Shown: in pieces, positions 1-9,893 of the stretch
How the letters are laid out: the number at the start of each line of letters is the position of its first letter
How positions within the stretch are numbered: position 1 is the first letter of the stretch
Assembly: GCF_000717655.1 (NCBI RefSeq)
Contig: NZ_JNZY01000013.1
Span: 62,001 to 126,000, forward strand
DNA from: Streptomyces katrae
GTDB lineage: Bacteria > Actinomycetota > Actinomycetes > Streptomycetales > Streptomycetaceae
Direction: 5' to 3'
Length of the DNA stretch: 64,000 nt
Translations under genes and position numbers: made by a program
Notes under the pieces: model-generated
Database searches by the model: none
The model's input: only the letters and a program-made list of their open reading frames with translations
What the model was told of the DNA's origin: nothing

Positions 1-1334
<1,334 letters not shown>

Positions 1335-1359
1335 GGCGGTGCCTCCTCCGATGTTGGTC

Positions 1360-1392
1360 AATCTATTCACATCCTGGCTTCCTGAATAGATT
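1360..1392. promoter_or_regulatory. Perfect inverted repeat in the hutU divergent promoter region
   Basis: AATCTATTCA (1360-1369) and TGAATAGATT (1383-1392) form exact 10-bp arms around a 13-bp centre, 26 bp upstream of the hutU start. This is unusually AT-rich for the window. The right arm continues into ATTCAGTCA (1390-1398), which recurs at 4473-4481 just upstream of the RpiR-family gene. It looks like a repressor operator; the identity of the binding protein is inferred. Confidence 0.5.
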
Positions 1393-1438
1393 CAGTCAAC
1401 AGCTGCGGGCCGACCCGCCGGATGATTGGCTGACGGAC

Positions 1439-2803
1439 ATGCCTGCCGAGATGCACGCGAGGAACGCGGTGACGCGCCGGGACATGGCCGTACGGGCCGC
1501 GGTCGAGCAGGGTCTGGTGGGCGGGGCGGACGCTGCGGAGCCGCTGGTCTGCCTGCTGGACGTGACCGGGATCCGGTCCTCCGCCGACGCCCTGACCAGC
1601 GCCTTCGCGGGCGCGCTGACACCCGGCACCCCCGTCCTGCACGCCTTCGCGGTGAAGGCCTGCCCGCTCGTGCCGGTGCTGCGGCTGCTCGCGGACTGCG
1701 GCCTCGGCTGCGAGGTGGCGAGCCCCGGCGAGCTGGCGCTGGCCCGGGCGGCCGGGGTCGAGCCGGAGCGGACGGTTCTGGACTCCCCCGCCAAGACGGT
1801 GGCCGAGCTGCGCGAGGCGCTGGCGCTCGGGATCGCCGTCAACGCCGACAACCGGCAGGAACTGGAACGCCTGGACGCCCTGGTCGCCGAGGCCCCCACG
1901 ACGGCCCCTCTGGGGATCCGGATCAACCCGCAGACGGGCGCGGGCACGATCGACGCCCTCTCCACGGCCACCGCGACGTCGAAGTTCGGGATCGCGCTAC
2001 GGGATCCGGGGGCGCGCGAGTGGGTCGTACGCGCCTTCCTGGACCGGCCGTGGCTGACCCGGCTGCACGCCCACTCGGGCTCCCAGGGCGTACCGCTGCC
2101 CCTGATCGCGGAAGGGGTCCGCGCCCTCCACTCCCTGGCGGAGGAGATCAACGCCGCGGCCGGCCGCCGCCAGGTCGACACCCTCGACATCGGCGGTGGC
2201 CTGCCGGTGAACTTCGCGTCGGACGCCGAGAGCCCGACGTACGCGCAGTACGTGGCGGCCCTCCGCGAGGCCGTCCCGGCGCTGTTCTGCGGCCGCTACG
2301 GCCTGGTGACGGAGTTCGGCAGGTCGCTGCTGGCCAAGCACGGGCTGACGCTCTCCCGGGTCGAGTACACGAAGACCACCGGGGGCCGCCCCATCGCCCT
2401 CACGCACGCCGGGGTCCAGCTGGCGACCCGTACGGTCTACGCACCGGCGGCGTGGCCGCTGCGGATCCTGCCGTACGACGCGAAGGGCACCCCGAAGACG
2501 GGACCCCCGGTCGCCCAGGACATCGCGGGCCCGGCATGCTTCGCGGGCGACCTGCTGGCCACGGCCCGGGAGCTCCCGGAGCTGGCCCCGGGGGACCTGA
2601 TCGGCGTCCCGGACACGGGCGCGTACTTCTTCACGGCCCACTACGGCTACAACAGCCTCCCGCGCCCGGCCGTCCACGGCTACACGACGACCCGCTCGGG
2701 CGCGGTCCGCTTCACCCCGGTCCGCCCGGCCCAGTCGGCGGCGTCGATCGTGACGGAGGCGGGCGGCGACTTGGGGGAGGCCCTGGTGCGGGTGGACGAC
2801 TGA
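1439..2803 (+). CDS. PLP-dependent decarboxylase of the diaminopimelate/ornithine type (fold type III)
   Basis: The 454-residue protein has the layout of the LysA-like alanine-racemase-fold decarboxylases. The Schiff-base lysine is K73 in HAFAVKACP. A phosphate-binding DIGGGLP loop lies near residue 250. The C-terminal half carries GPACFAGDLL and YFFTAHYGYNSLPRP, which correspond to the catalytic Cys and Tyr segments of diaminopimelate decarboxylase. It is probably not the biosynthetic lysA: the sequence is divergent and it sits beside hutU rather than in a lysine or threonine cluster. The substrate is unknown; an amino-acid decarboxylase or D-amino-acid enzyme is possible. It shares the intergenic region with hutU, so co-regulation is plausible. 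The family call is firm and the substrate is not. Confidence 0.85.
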   Translation: MPAEMHARNAVTRRDMAVRAAVEQGLVGGADAAEPLVCLLDVTGIRSSADALTSAFAGALTPGTPVLHAFAVKACPLVPVLRLLADCGLGCEVASPGELALARAAGVEPERTVLDSPAKTVAELREALALGIAVNADNRQELERLDALVAEAPTTAPLGIRINPQTGAGTIDALSTATATSKFGIALRDPGAREWVVRAFLDRPWLTRLHAHSGSQGVPLPLIAEGVRALHSLAEEINAAAGRRQVDTLDIGGGLPVNFASDAESPTYAQYVAALREAVPALFCGRYGLVTEFGRSLLAKHGLTLSRVEYTKTTGGRPIALTHAGVQLATRTVYAPAAWPLRILPYDAKGTPKTGPPVAQDIAGPACFAGDLLATARELPELAPGDLIGVPDTGAYFFTAHYGYNSLPRPAVHGYTTTRSGAVRFTPVRPAQSAASIVTEAGGDLGEALVRVDD

Positions 2804-2995
2804 TGGCCGTCGGTCTGCGGGACGGGGCGGGGCGGCAGTCGTCCTTGCGACATGGACAGCTACCCAATCAACCGAAATCCGTCAAGTCACGAATTCCAGG
2901 GTCATGACGCGATCCGGCCGCCGGGGCTTACTGGATGCACGGGCTCACGCAGAACCGGTGACCCACTCCCCCCTCCCTCCCCTGGAAGGTCTCCC

Positions 2996-3466
2996 ATGTC
3001 TCTCACCTCCCGCACCCTGCGTCTCGCGCTGCTGACCGCCTCGACCTCGCTGGCCGCCGGAGGCGTACTGCTCCCCACCGGCGCGTTCGCCGCCCCGGCG
3101 ACGCCGCATGCGATCACCCTCCCGGCCGACCGCGGCAGCGACGACCACAAGGACCGCCGGGGCGAGGACGGGAAGAACGACAAGGTCGGGTCCGACGAGA
3201 ACCCCGCAGGCGAGGGCGAGGTTCCTTCCAAGCCGGCGGACTCCGAGTCCGGCGTGGTTCCGGAGAGCTACTGCAACGACCCGAAGGCGGCCCCGGGGCT
3301 GTGCGTCAACGGAAAGCCCCTGCCGAAGGGCGACGGCACCGTCAAGGTCCCGATGGGATCGCAGCTCTGCCTCGGAGTCGACACTCCCGAGCAGTGCGCG
3401 GCGCGGCAGCCCAAGCCCCCCGTCCCGGGCGGCACGGGCAGCTCCACCATCGAGCTCGCGGTCTGA
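2996..3466 (+). CDS. Small secreted hypothetical protein
   Basis: The 156-residue product begins with an Arg-containing n-region and a hydrophobic stretch (LALLTASTSLAAGGVLL) and ends the signal with AFA-APA, a good Sec signal peptidase site near residue 32. The mature part is acidic and low-complexity at first (DDHKDRRGEDGKNDK), followed by a short segment with four cysteines (YCNDPKAAPGLCVNG, QLCLG, EQCAA), which could form two disulfides outside the cell. A GGAAGG Shine-Dalgarno precedes the ATG. No known domain is recognised. A strong hairpin follows the stop. Confidence 0.8.
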   Translation: MSLTSRTLRLALLTASTSLAAGGVLLPTGAFAAPATPHAITLPADRGSDDHKDRRGEDGKNDKVGSDENPAGEGEVPSKPADSESGVVPESYCNDPKAAPGLCVNGKPLPKGDGTVKVPMGSQLCLGVDTPEQCAARQPKPPVPGGTGSSTIELAV

Positions 3467-3489
3467 CCCCGCCAGTCCCCGGAACCCAC

Positions 3490-3523
3490 GAAGGGCGCGA
3501 CTCCCCCAGGAGCCGCGCCCTTC
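3490..3523. terminator. Terminator-like hairpin between convergent genes
   Basis: GAAGGGCGCG (3490-3499) pairs exactly with CGCGCCCTTC (3514-3523), with a further short CTCC/GGAG pairing inside. It lies between the secreted protein gene and the convergent RpiR-family gene and could stop transcription from both sides. There is no U-tract, which is common in Streptomyces. Confidence 0.7.
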
Positions 3524-3604
3524 CGCGCCCGCGCTCCGCTGCCCGGCCCCGGCGGGGCGGCAGGCGCGGGGAACGCGGGTCGGCGGCTTCCGGCGCAGGA
3601 GCCC

Positions 3605-4447
3605 CTACTCCACGAACAGCCCCCGCGCCGCCGCCCGGGCGTCGAAGGCTTCCAGGCGGGCCTGGGCGTCCGGGAGGGCGTCCGCCATCGCCTCCAGGAG
3701 GACCCGGCCCAGCAGCATCGGCGCGCACGCCGTGTCGAAGGCCAGTCCCGTCCCGACGGGCGCCGGGATCAGCAGGTCCGAGGAGCGGGCCACCGGGGCG
3801 AACGCCGAGTCCGCGACCGTCACCACCTTCAGTCCGGCCGCCCGCGCGTGGTCCAGCGCCTCCGCCACCTCCCGCGGATGCCGCGGCAGCGCGAAGCACA
3901 GCAGCGCCGAGGCCCCGGCCCCGGCGGCCGCGTCGATCCGGTCGGCGAGCATCGAGCCGCCCTCGTCGAGGAGCCGTACGTCCGGATGCACCTTGGCGGC
4001 GAAGTACGCGAACCCCCGCGCCTGCGAGGACGCCGCCCGCAGTCCGAGCACGGGCAACGGCGTGGACGCGGCGAGCACCCGGCCCGCCTCCTCGACCGGC
4101 GAGGGGTCGGCCAGCATCGCCGACAGCTGCCGCAGGTTTTCGATCTCGCCCTGGACGGCCTGCTGGTACTCGTTGTACGCGTCCTCCTGCGCAGCCTCGG
4201 CGCGCTCGGCGGGAGCCACCTCGCGCAGGTGCCGGCGCAGCGCCGGGTATCCGTCGAAGCCGAGCGCCACCGCGAAACGGGTCACCGAGGGCTGGCTCAC
4301 CCCGGCCAGCTCGGCGAGCTCCACGCTCGACAGGAACGGTACGTCCGCCGCGCCCCGGACCATGCAGTGGGCGATCCGCCGCTGGGTGGGCGTCAGCCGG
4401 TGCCCCTCGAACAGCTTCTGCAGCCGCGCTGCCGGGCTGTCGCTCAT
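3605..4447 (-). CDS. MurR/RpiR-family transcriptional regulator
   Basis: The protein has 280 residues. The N-terminal helix-turn-helix domain of the RpiR type (about residues 1-80, with ELAELAGVSQPSVTRFAVALGF as the recognition region) is followed by a SIS-type sugar-phosphate or ligand domain (about 120-255). RpiR regulators usually sense phosphorylated metabolites and repress or activate nearby catabolic genes. Its own upstream region contains ATTCAGTCA at 4473-4481, also present in the inverted repeat between hutU and the decarboxylase-like gene, and a CTGCAT/ATGCAG inverted repeat at 4491-4508. I infer local control, possibly of histidine degradation, but the ligand is unknown. Confidence 0.9.
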   Translation of the reverse strand: MSDSPAARLQKLFEGHRLTPTQRRIAHCMVRGAADVPFLSSVELAELAGVSQPSVTRFAVALGFDGYPALRRHLREVAPAERAEAAQEDAYNEYQQAVQGEIENLRQLSAMLADPSPVEEAGRVLAASTPLPVLGLRAASSQARGFAYFAAKVHPDVRLLDEGGSMLADRIDAAAGAGASALLCFALPRHPREVAEALDHARAAGLKVVTVADSAFAPVARSSDLLIPAPVGTGLAFDTACAPMLLGRVLLEAMADALPDAQARLEAFDARAAARGLFVE

Positions 4448-4639
4448 CCCGACCCCCTCCGTCCCCGTGATTATTCAGTCATCGAGCACTCTGCATGCGG
4501 TTATGCAGCACGGCAAGCCACGGACCGCTCCGCGAGACGGCCCGGGTCGAGGAGGGAGCGGGGATACGGGCGACGACGGCCCGGGGATACGGGGGCTACC
4601 CCCAGTGCTGCGGCCGGCGCCCGTTCCTACCCTGGGCGC

Positions 4640-5005
4640 ATGGAGTCCCAGGAGCTGAAGAAGGAACTCGACGCGACGTTGGACGCCCGGCGCGAGCTGG
4701 GGCCGGACTACGAGGCCGCACTCGTGGACTCCTTCGTGGAGAAGGTGGACACCCAGGTCCGCCGCCGGCTGGCCGAGGAACGCCTGGCCGCCGTCCGCGG
4801 GGGCCGGGGCCGGGGCGCACCGGCGCCGCTGGACGGCACCTTCGGCGAACGCTTCGGCTTCGCGATCATCACGCTGGTCCTGGCGATCCCGCTGTCGGCC
4901 ATCGGCGCCACGCAGGCGGGGTTCAAGGGCCTGCTGGTCGCCTGGGCGGGCGTCGTCGGCGTGAACTTCGTCCACGCCGCCAAATCCTTCCGCCACCGCC
5001 CCTGA
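4640..5005 (+). CDS. Small membrane protein, function unknown
   Basis: The 121-residue protein has a charged N-terminal helical half (ELKKELDATLDARRELG onward) that looks able to form a coiled coil, ending in an Arg-rich patch. Two hydrophobic segments follow: FGFAIITLVLAIPLSAIGAT (about 72-92) and GLLVAWAGVVGVNFVHAAK (about 96-115). It therefore looks like a two-pass inner-membrane protein with a cytoplasmic N-terminal domain. The layout is common in Streptomyces membrane proteins annotated only as hypothetical. It stands alone and is followed by a large perfect hairpin. Confidence 0.75.
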   Translation: MESQELKKELDATLDARRELGPDYEAALVDSFVEKVDTQVRRRLAEERLAAVRGGRGRGAPAPLDGTFGERFGFAIITLVLAIPLSAIGATQAGFKGLLVAWAGVVGVNFVHAAKSFRHRP

Positions 5006-5374
5006 CCGCTGCGAAGGGCGAGCGAGCCACCAGGCACGAGCGCCCCGGAGGCGGGCCGAGCCCCGTGAAGAGGTGTGCGCGGGGACCGCCGCACCCTCGC
5101 GAGTGCGAGGGGCGGGACGACGGCGGTCCCCGCGAAGGACACGGGCCGGGTCAGGGCCGGCCGCGTCCGTGGCGTCCGCGCGGTCCGGGAGCCGCTCCGG
5201 ATTCACGCCAACGCCGTTCGGTGGTGCCGGCCGGGGCGTTTGCGCTCCTGCCGACAACCACCACTGTGCCGGAGCCGTGTTAAGCCGGTGCTGCCACCAC
5301 ATGACGGGCCCGTACCTTTTGCGCGACATGCCGACACGACTGCCGACACCACGTCACCCCGCCACCGGCAGCGG
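5006..5374. other. Gene-free stretch with one large hairpin
   Basis: This interval lies between the convergent membrane-protein gene and the cystathionine beta-synthase gene. Apart from the hairpin at 5079-5133 I find no credible coding sequence or RNA gene here; the open frames that cross it are antisense or read-through frames without Shine-Dalgarno or family resemblance. Confidence 0.6.
5079..5133. terminator. Long perfect hairpin, probable bidirectional terminator
   Basis: GCGGGGACCGCCG (5079-5091) pairs perfectly with CGGCGGTCCCCGC (5121-5133). Inside, CCCTCGC (5094-5100) and GCGAGGG (5105-5111) form a second perfect stem with a GAGT tetraloop. It lies between two convergent genes and probably ends both transcripts. 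Confidence 0.6.
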
Positions 5375-6763
5375 CTACTTCGCGCCCTTCGCGAGGAACG
5401 CCAGCAGGTCCTGACGGCTGACCACGCCGGTCGGCTTGCCCTCGACCAGCACGATCGCCGCGTCCGCCTCGCCCAGTACGGACATCAGTTCCGACACCGG
5501 CTCGCCCGAGCCGACCTGCGGCAGCGGCTTGCTCATGTGCTTCTCGAGCGGGTCGGAGAGCGAGGCCTGCTTCGCGAACAGCGCCGACAGCAGCTCCTTC
5601 TCCACCACCGAGCCGATGACCTCGGCGGCCATCACGTCCGGGTGGCCGGCGCCGGGCTTGACGATCGGCATCTGCGAGACGCCGTACTCGCGCAGCACCT
5701 CGATGGCCTCGCCCACGGTCTCCTCGGGGTGCATGTGGACCAGGGACGGCATGGCGCCCTCCTTGTCCGCGAGCACGTCGCCGATGCGCGCCGCGGGGCC
5801 CGCCTCCTCGAGGAAGCCGTGACCGGCCATCCACTCGTCGCTGAAGATCTTGCTCATGTAGCCGCGGCCGCTGTCCGGCAGCAGGACGACGACGACGTCG
5901 TCCGGGCCGAGCCCCTCGGCGGCCTTCAGCGCCGCGACGACCGCCATGCCGCAGGAGCCGCCGACGAGGAGGCCCTCCTCCTTGGCGAGGCGGCGGGTCA
6001 TCTGGAAGGAGTCCTTGTCGGACACCGCGATGATCTCGTCGGTGACGTTCGGGTCGTACGCGGTCGGCCAGAAGTCCTCGCCGACGCCCTCGACCAGGTA
6101 CGGGCGGCCGGAGCCGCCGGAGTAGACCGAGCCCTCGGGGTCGGCGCCGATGACCTTGACCTTGCCGCCGGACACCTCCTTGAGGTAGTTGCCGGTGCCC
6201 GAGATCGTGCCGCCCGTGCCGACGCCCGCGACGAAGTGGGTGATCTTCCCGTCCGTCTGCTCCCAGAGCTCGGGACCGGTGGTCTCGTAGTGCGAACGGG
6301 GGTTGTTCGGGTTGCTGTACTGGTCCGGCTTCCAGGCGCCCGGGGTCTCGCGGACGAGGCGGTCGGACACGTTGTAGTACGAGTCCGGGTGCTCGGGGTC
6401 GACGGCCGTCGGGCAGACCACCACGTCGGCGCCGTACGCGCGCAGCACGTTGATCTTGTCCATGGACACCTTGTCAGGGCAGACGAAGATGCACTTGTAG
6501 CCCTTCTGCTGGGCCACGATGGCGAGTCCTACGCCGGTGTTGCCGCTGGTCGGCTCCACGATGGTGCCGCCGGGCTTGAGGGCACCGCTCTGCTCGGCGG
6601 CCTCGATCATCCGGACGGCGATCCGGTCCTTCACGGATCCGCCGGGATTGAAGTACTCGACCTTGGCAAGGACGGTGGCCTGCAGGCCTTCGGTCACACG
6701 GTTGAGCTTCACCAGCGGGGTGTTGCCGACGAGGCTGATCATCGAGTCGTGGAATTGCACCAT
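5375..6763 (-). CDS. Cystathionine beta-synthase
   Basis: This cytoplasmic PLP enzyme joins homocysteine and serine into cystathionine, the first step of reverse transsulfuration. The protein has 462 residues. The fold-type II catalytic core carries the PLP lysine K45 in GGSVKDR, the substrate loop PTSGNTG, and the phosphate-binding GVGTGGT. After the SGRGYMSK segment come two CBS domains (about residues 335-455), the regulatory Bateman pair. The tandem CBS module separates it from plain cysteine synthases, which end near residue 310. It is divergent from the SGNH hydrolase gene with only 50 bp between the starts, so their promoters must overlap or adjoin. Confidence 0.93.
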   Translation of the reverse strand: MVQFHDSMISLVGNTPLVKLNRVTEGLQATVLAKVEYFNPGGSVKDRIAVRMIEAAEQSGALKPGGTIVEPTSGNTGVGLAIVAQQKGYKCIFVCPDKVSMDKINVLRAYGADVVVCPTAVDPEHPDSYYNVSDRLVRETPGAWKPDQYSNPNNPRSHYETTGPELWEQTDGKITHFVAGVGTGGTISGTGNYLKEVSGGKVKVIGADPEGSVYSGGSGRPYLVEGVGEDFWPTAYDPNVTDEIIAVSDKDSFQMTRRLAKEEGLLVGGSCGMAVVAALKAAEGLGPDDVVVVLLPDSGRGYMSKIFSDEWMAGHGFLEEAGPAARIGDVLADKEGAMPSLVHMHPEETVGEAIEVLREYGVSQMPIVKPGAGHPDVMAAEVIGSVVEKELLSALFAKQASLSDPLEKHMSKPLPQVGSGEPVSELMSVLGEADAAIVLVEGKPTGVVSRQDLLAFLAKGAK

Positions 6764-6813
6764 GTTCTCCAGGGAGGGGACTCCACGGGTTCTCCGGGAG
6801 GTCCGGCCAGACT

Positions 6814-7941
6814 ATGCGGAAAGGGATTGGGCGACCGGCAGTACGGGGCAGGAAGGTCATCGAGGCCAGGCAGCGAAGCGAGGTGGCTCGAGAGGTGTCC
6901 AGGGCGAGGACGGCCCGCCGGATCGCGGCGGGCGCGGCGTACGGCGGCGGCGGGCTCGGGCTGGTCGGAGCCGCCGCCGTGGGGCTGGTGCTGGCGGAGG
7001 TCCAGTTCGCCAAGCGGACGGTGGGCACCGCACTGGGCGATCCGCCGCGGGCGGACGGGCTGTACGGGAGCGAATTCGGCAGACCCGGGGCCGGGCTGGA
7101 ACCGGGCACCGTCCCACTGCGGCTCGCCATGCTGGGCGACTCCACGGCCGCCGGACTCGGCGTACGCCGGGCCCGACAGACCCCGGCCGCGCTGCTGGCC
7201 TCGGGGCTGGCGGCGGTGGCGGAGCGGCCGGTGGAGCTGCGCAACGTGGCCGTCTCCGGGGCCATGTCCGACGACCTCGAGCGCCAGTCGGGCCTGCTCC
7301 TGGACGGCGAGCTGCCGCCGCCGGACGTGTGCGTGATCATGATCGGCGCGAACGACGTGACGCGGCGCATGCCGCCGACGCAGTCGGTGCGCCACCTCAC
7401 CTCGGCGGTACGCCGGCTGCGGCTCGCGGGCGCCGAGGTGGTGGTCGGGACCTGCCCCGACCTCGGCACCATCGAGCCGGTGTACCAGCCGCTGCGGTGG
7501 CTGGCCCGGCGGGTCTCGCGCCAGCTGGCTGCCGCGCAGACCATAGGGGTCGTCGCGCTGGGGGCCCGTACGGTCTCGATGGGGGACCTGCTGGGTCCGG
7601 AGTTCGCGGCGAACCCCCGGGAGATGTTCGGCCCGGACTCGTACCACCCGTCGGCGGAGGGGTACGCGACCGCCGCGATGGCGGTCCTCCCCACCCTGTG
7701 CGCGGCGCTCGCCCTGTGGCCGGAGTCGGACCGGCTGGAGGTTTCGCGCCACGAGGACATGCTTCCGGTGGCCAAGGCCGCGTCTGCCGCTGCCGGGCTG
7801 GCGGGCACCGAGGTCACGGCCGCACGCGGGCCGTGGGCCCTCCTCAAGCACCGTCGCCGCCGCCGCGTCCCGACCGAGGACGTCTCCACGCCCCCGCCCG
7901 ACCCGGACCCGGTCCCGGGCTCCCAGGTGGCCGGCACCTGA
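6814..7941 (+). CDS. SGNH/GDSL-family hydrolase
   Basis: The protein has 375 residues. The N-terminus has a basic stretch followed by one hydrophobic segment (AAYGGGGLGLVGAAAVGLVLA), so it is probably anchored in the membrane with the catalytic domain outside. Block I is MLGDSTAAGLG with the nucleophilic serine; block III is GANDVT; block V is DSYHPSAEGY with the catalytic Asp and His. These identify an esterase/lipase or acyl-ester hydrolase of the GDSL superfamily. The last 60 residues are Pro/Arg-rich and probably disordered. The physiological substrate is unknown. It is divergent from cystathionine beta-synthase; nothing else ties the two functions. Confidence 0.88.
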   Translation: MRKGIGRPAVRGRKVIEARQRSEVAREVSRARTARRIAAGAAYGGGGLGLVGAAAVGLVLAEVQFAKRTVGTALGDPPRADGLYGSEFGRPGAGLEPGTVPLRLAMLGDSTAAGLGVRRARQTPAALLASGLAAVAERPVELRNVAVSGAMSDDLERQSGLLLDGELPPPDVCVIMIGANDVTRRMPPTQSVRHLTSAVRRLRLAGAEVVVGTCPDLGTIEPVYQPLRWLARRVSRQLAAAQTIGVVALGARTVSMGDLLGPEFAANPREMFGPDSYHPSAEGYATAAMAVLPTLCAALALWPESDRLEVSRHEDMLPVAKAASAAAGLAGTEVTAARGPWALLKHRRRRRVPTEDVSTPPPDPDPVPGSQVAGT

Positions 7942-8135
7942 CCCGTTCCGGGCGGAGCCCGGTGCCCGCCCCGGGACCGGGCCCGCCCGCGCCGGCGCGG
8001 GGCGGAACAGGAGACGGGGGGCCGGGCGTTGAACCCGCGGAGCGACCGGCATCACATGCCGAAGCCGGTGACCTCGACCGTACGGGGCGGTAACTTCGCA
8101 TGCGGTCCCGCAACGACGTACCCCTTGGAGTCCCG

Positions 8136-9356
8136 ATGCCCGAAGCCGTCATCGTTTCCACCGCCCGCTCTCCCATCGGGCGCGCCGGCAAGGGCTCGCT
8201 CAAGGACGTCCGTCCGGACGACCTGACCGCCACGATCATCCAGGCTGCCCTCGCCAAGGTCCCCGAGCTGGACCCGCGCCAGATCGACGACCTGATGCTC
8301 GGCTGCGGCCTCCCCGGCGGCGAGCAGGGGCACAACCTCGCGCGTATCGTCGCCGTGCAGATGGGCATGGACTACCTGCCCGGCACCACGATCACCCGCT
8401 ATTGCTCCTCCTCCCTCCAGACCTCCCGCATGGCGCTGCACGCCATCAAGGCGGGCGAGGGCGACGTCTTCATCTCCGCCGGCGTCGAGACCGTCTCCCG
8501 GTTCGTGAAGGGCTCCTCCGACGGCCTGCCGGACACGCACAACCCGCTCTTCGCCGACGCCGAGGCCCGTACCGCCGCCGTCGCGCAGAGCGAGGGCAGC
8601 GACTGGCACGACCCGCGCGAGGACGGCCTGATCCCCGACGCGTACATCTCCATGGGGCAGACGGCCGAGAACCTGGCCCGCCTCAAGGGCGTGACCCGCC
8701 AGGACATGGACGAGTTCGGCGTCCGTTCGCAGAACCTCGCCGAGGCCGCGATCAAGAACGGCTTCTGGGAGCGGGAGATCACCCCGGTCACCACCCCGGA
8801 CGGCACCGTCGTCTCCACGGACGACGGCCCGCGCGCCGGCGTCACCCTGGAGGGCGTCCAGGGCCTCAAGCCCGTCTTCCGCCCCGACGGCCTGGTCACG
8901 GCCGCCAACTGCTGCCCGCTCAACGACGGCGCCGCCGCGCTGGTCATCATGAGCGACACCAAGGCCCGCGAGCTGGGCCTGACGCCGCTGGCCCGGATCG
9001 TCTCCACCGGCGTCACCGGCCTGTCCCCCGAGATCATGGGCCTGGGCCCGGTCGAGGCGTCGAAGCAGGCCCTGAAGCGCGCCGGCCTGACCGTCGGCGA
9101 CATCGACCTGTTCGAGATCAACGAGGCCTTCGCGGCCCAGGTGATCCCCTCCTACCGGGACCTGGAGATCCCGCTGGAGAAGCTGAACGTCAACGGTGGG
9201 GCCATCGCCGTCGGTCACCCGTTCGGGATGACCGGTGCCCGCCTCACCGGCACGCTGATCAACAGCCTGCAGTTCCACGACAAGCAGTTCGGCCTGGAGA
9301 CCATGTGCGTCGGCGGCGGCCAGGGCATGGCCATGGTCATCGAGCGGCTGAGCTGA
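8136..9356 (+). CDS. Acetyl-CoA C-acetyltransferase (thiolase)
   Basis: The 406-residue protein catalyses thiolytic cleavage or condensation of acyl-CoA and belongs to fatty-acid or acetoacetyl-CoA metabolism. The nucleophilic cysteine is C90 in RYCSSSLQ. NEAFAAQ, the GGAIAVGHPFGMTG block with H361, and the second catalytic cysteine C391 in CVGGGQG complete the active site. Length and motifs are those of a biosynthetic/degradative thiolase II-type subunit acting as a homotetramer. The last codons of the gene form the start of a 104-bp sequence that is repeated nearly three times downstream, an unusual arrangement discussed in the findings. Confidence 0.95.
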   Translation: MPEAVIVSTARSPIGRAGKGSLKDVRPDDLTATIIQAALAKVPELDPRQIDDLMLGCGLPGGEQGHNLARIVAVQMGMDYLPGTTITRYCSSSLQTSRMALHAIKAGEGDVFISAGVETVSRFVKGSSDGLPDTHNPLFADAEARTAAVAQSEGSDWHDPREDGLIPDAYISMGQTAENLARLKGVTRQDMDEFGVRSQNLAEAAIKNGFWEREITPVTTPDGTVVSTDDGPRAGVTLEGVQGLKPVFRPDGLVTAANCCPLNDGAAALVIMSDTKARELGLTPLARIVSTGVTGLSPEIMGLGPVEASKQALKRAGLTVGDIDLFEINEAFAAQVIPSYRDLEIPLEKLNVNGGAIAVGHPFGMTGARLTGTLINSLQFHDKQFGLETMCVGGGQGMAMVIERLS

Positions 9357-9620
9357 GCCGGAGCGGAGGGTAGGGGTCGTCGCGAGGAACGAGCGGCGGC
9401 ACCTGCCCGCAGCGGTGGCGAAGGTCAGCGCGACCCCATGGAGGAGAGCGGCTGAGCTGAGCCGGAGCGGAGGGTAGGGGTCGTCGCGAGGAACGAGCGA
9501 CGGCACCTGCCCGCAGCGGTGGCGAAGGTCAGCGCGACCCATGGAGGAGAGCGGCTGAGCTGAGCCGGAGCGGAGGGTAGGGGTCGTCGCGAGGAACGAG
9601 CGGCGGCACCTGCCCGCAGC
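9342..9620. repeat. 104-bp tandem repeat beginning inside the thiolase stop region
   Basis: Copies begin at 9342, 9446 and 9549, giving unit lengths of 104 and 103 bp. The third copy is cut off near 9620. Each unit starts with the last codons and stop of the thiolase gene (GAGCGGCTGAGCTGA) and runs through an Arg-rich, GC-rich stretch ending in CCATGGAGGA. The copies are nearly identical: I see one G/A substitution (near 9500) and a one-base C deletion (near 9540). The array lies between the stop codon and the likely terminator at 9633. Confidence 0.9.
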
Positions 9621-9632
9621 CGTGCGTCCAGG

Positions 9633-9665
9633 CGCCGCAAGGGATTCGCTTGATCCCTTGCGGCG
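9633..9665 (+). terminator. Perfect 13-bp hairpin after the thiolase repeats
   Basis: CGCCGCAAGGGAT (9633-9645) pairs exactly with ATCCCTTGCGGCG (9653-9665) with a 7-nt loop. It is the most likely transcription terminator of the thiolase gene, now displaced from the stop codon by the tandem repeat. Confidence 0.7.
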
Positions 9666-9713
9666 TACTGACACCGATTCCAATCCCGTCGCGGCCGACC
9701 TGTGACCGAATCT

Positions 9714-9745
9714 CCCCCAGGATGTGACCTTTGTCCTGGGGGTTT
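9714..9745 (+). terminator. Second hairpin followed by a short T run
   Basis: CCCCCAGGA (9714-9722) pairs with TCCTGGGGG (9734-9742) and is followed directly by TTTG. It may be a back-up terminator for the thiolase transcript or a structure in a leader upstream of 9894. The rest of 9746-9893 shows no further feature that I can support. Confidence 0.5.
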
Positions 9746-9893
9746 GTCGTTTCCCCAGGTCAGGGCGTATCCGCACTCCCCCGGTGTGACCAAAGCCCTG
9801 TCCAATTCGTGACGTAATGCACTGCACGCCATTCCCAGGTCGGGACACTCTGATGTAGGAAGTCGGGGGATCGAATCAATCAGGAGTTAGTCA

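Noticed and set aside
9425..9848. Minus-strand open frames with repeated TFATAAGRCRRSFLATTPTL segments
   Set aside because: They arise from the 104-bp DNA tandem repeat read on the other strand, with no start signal.
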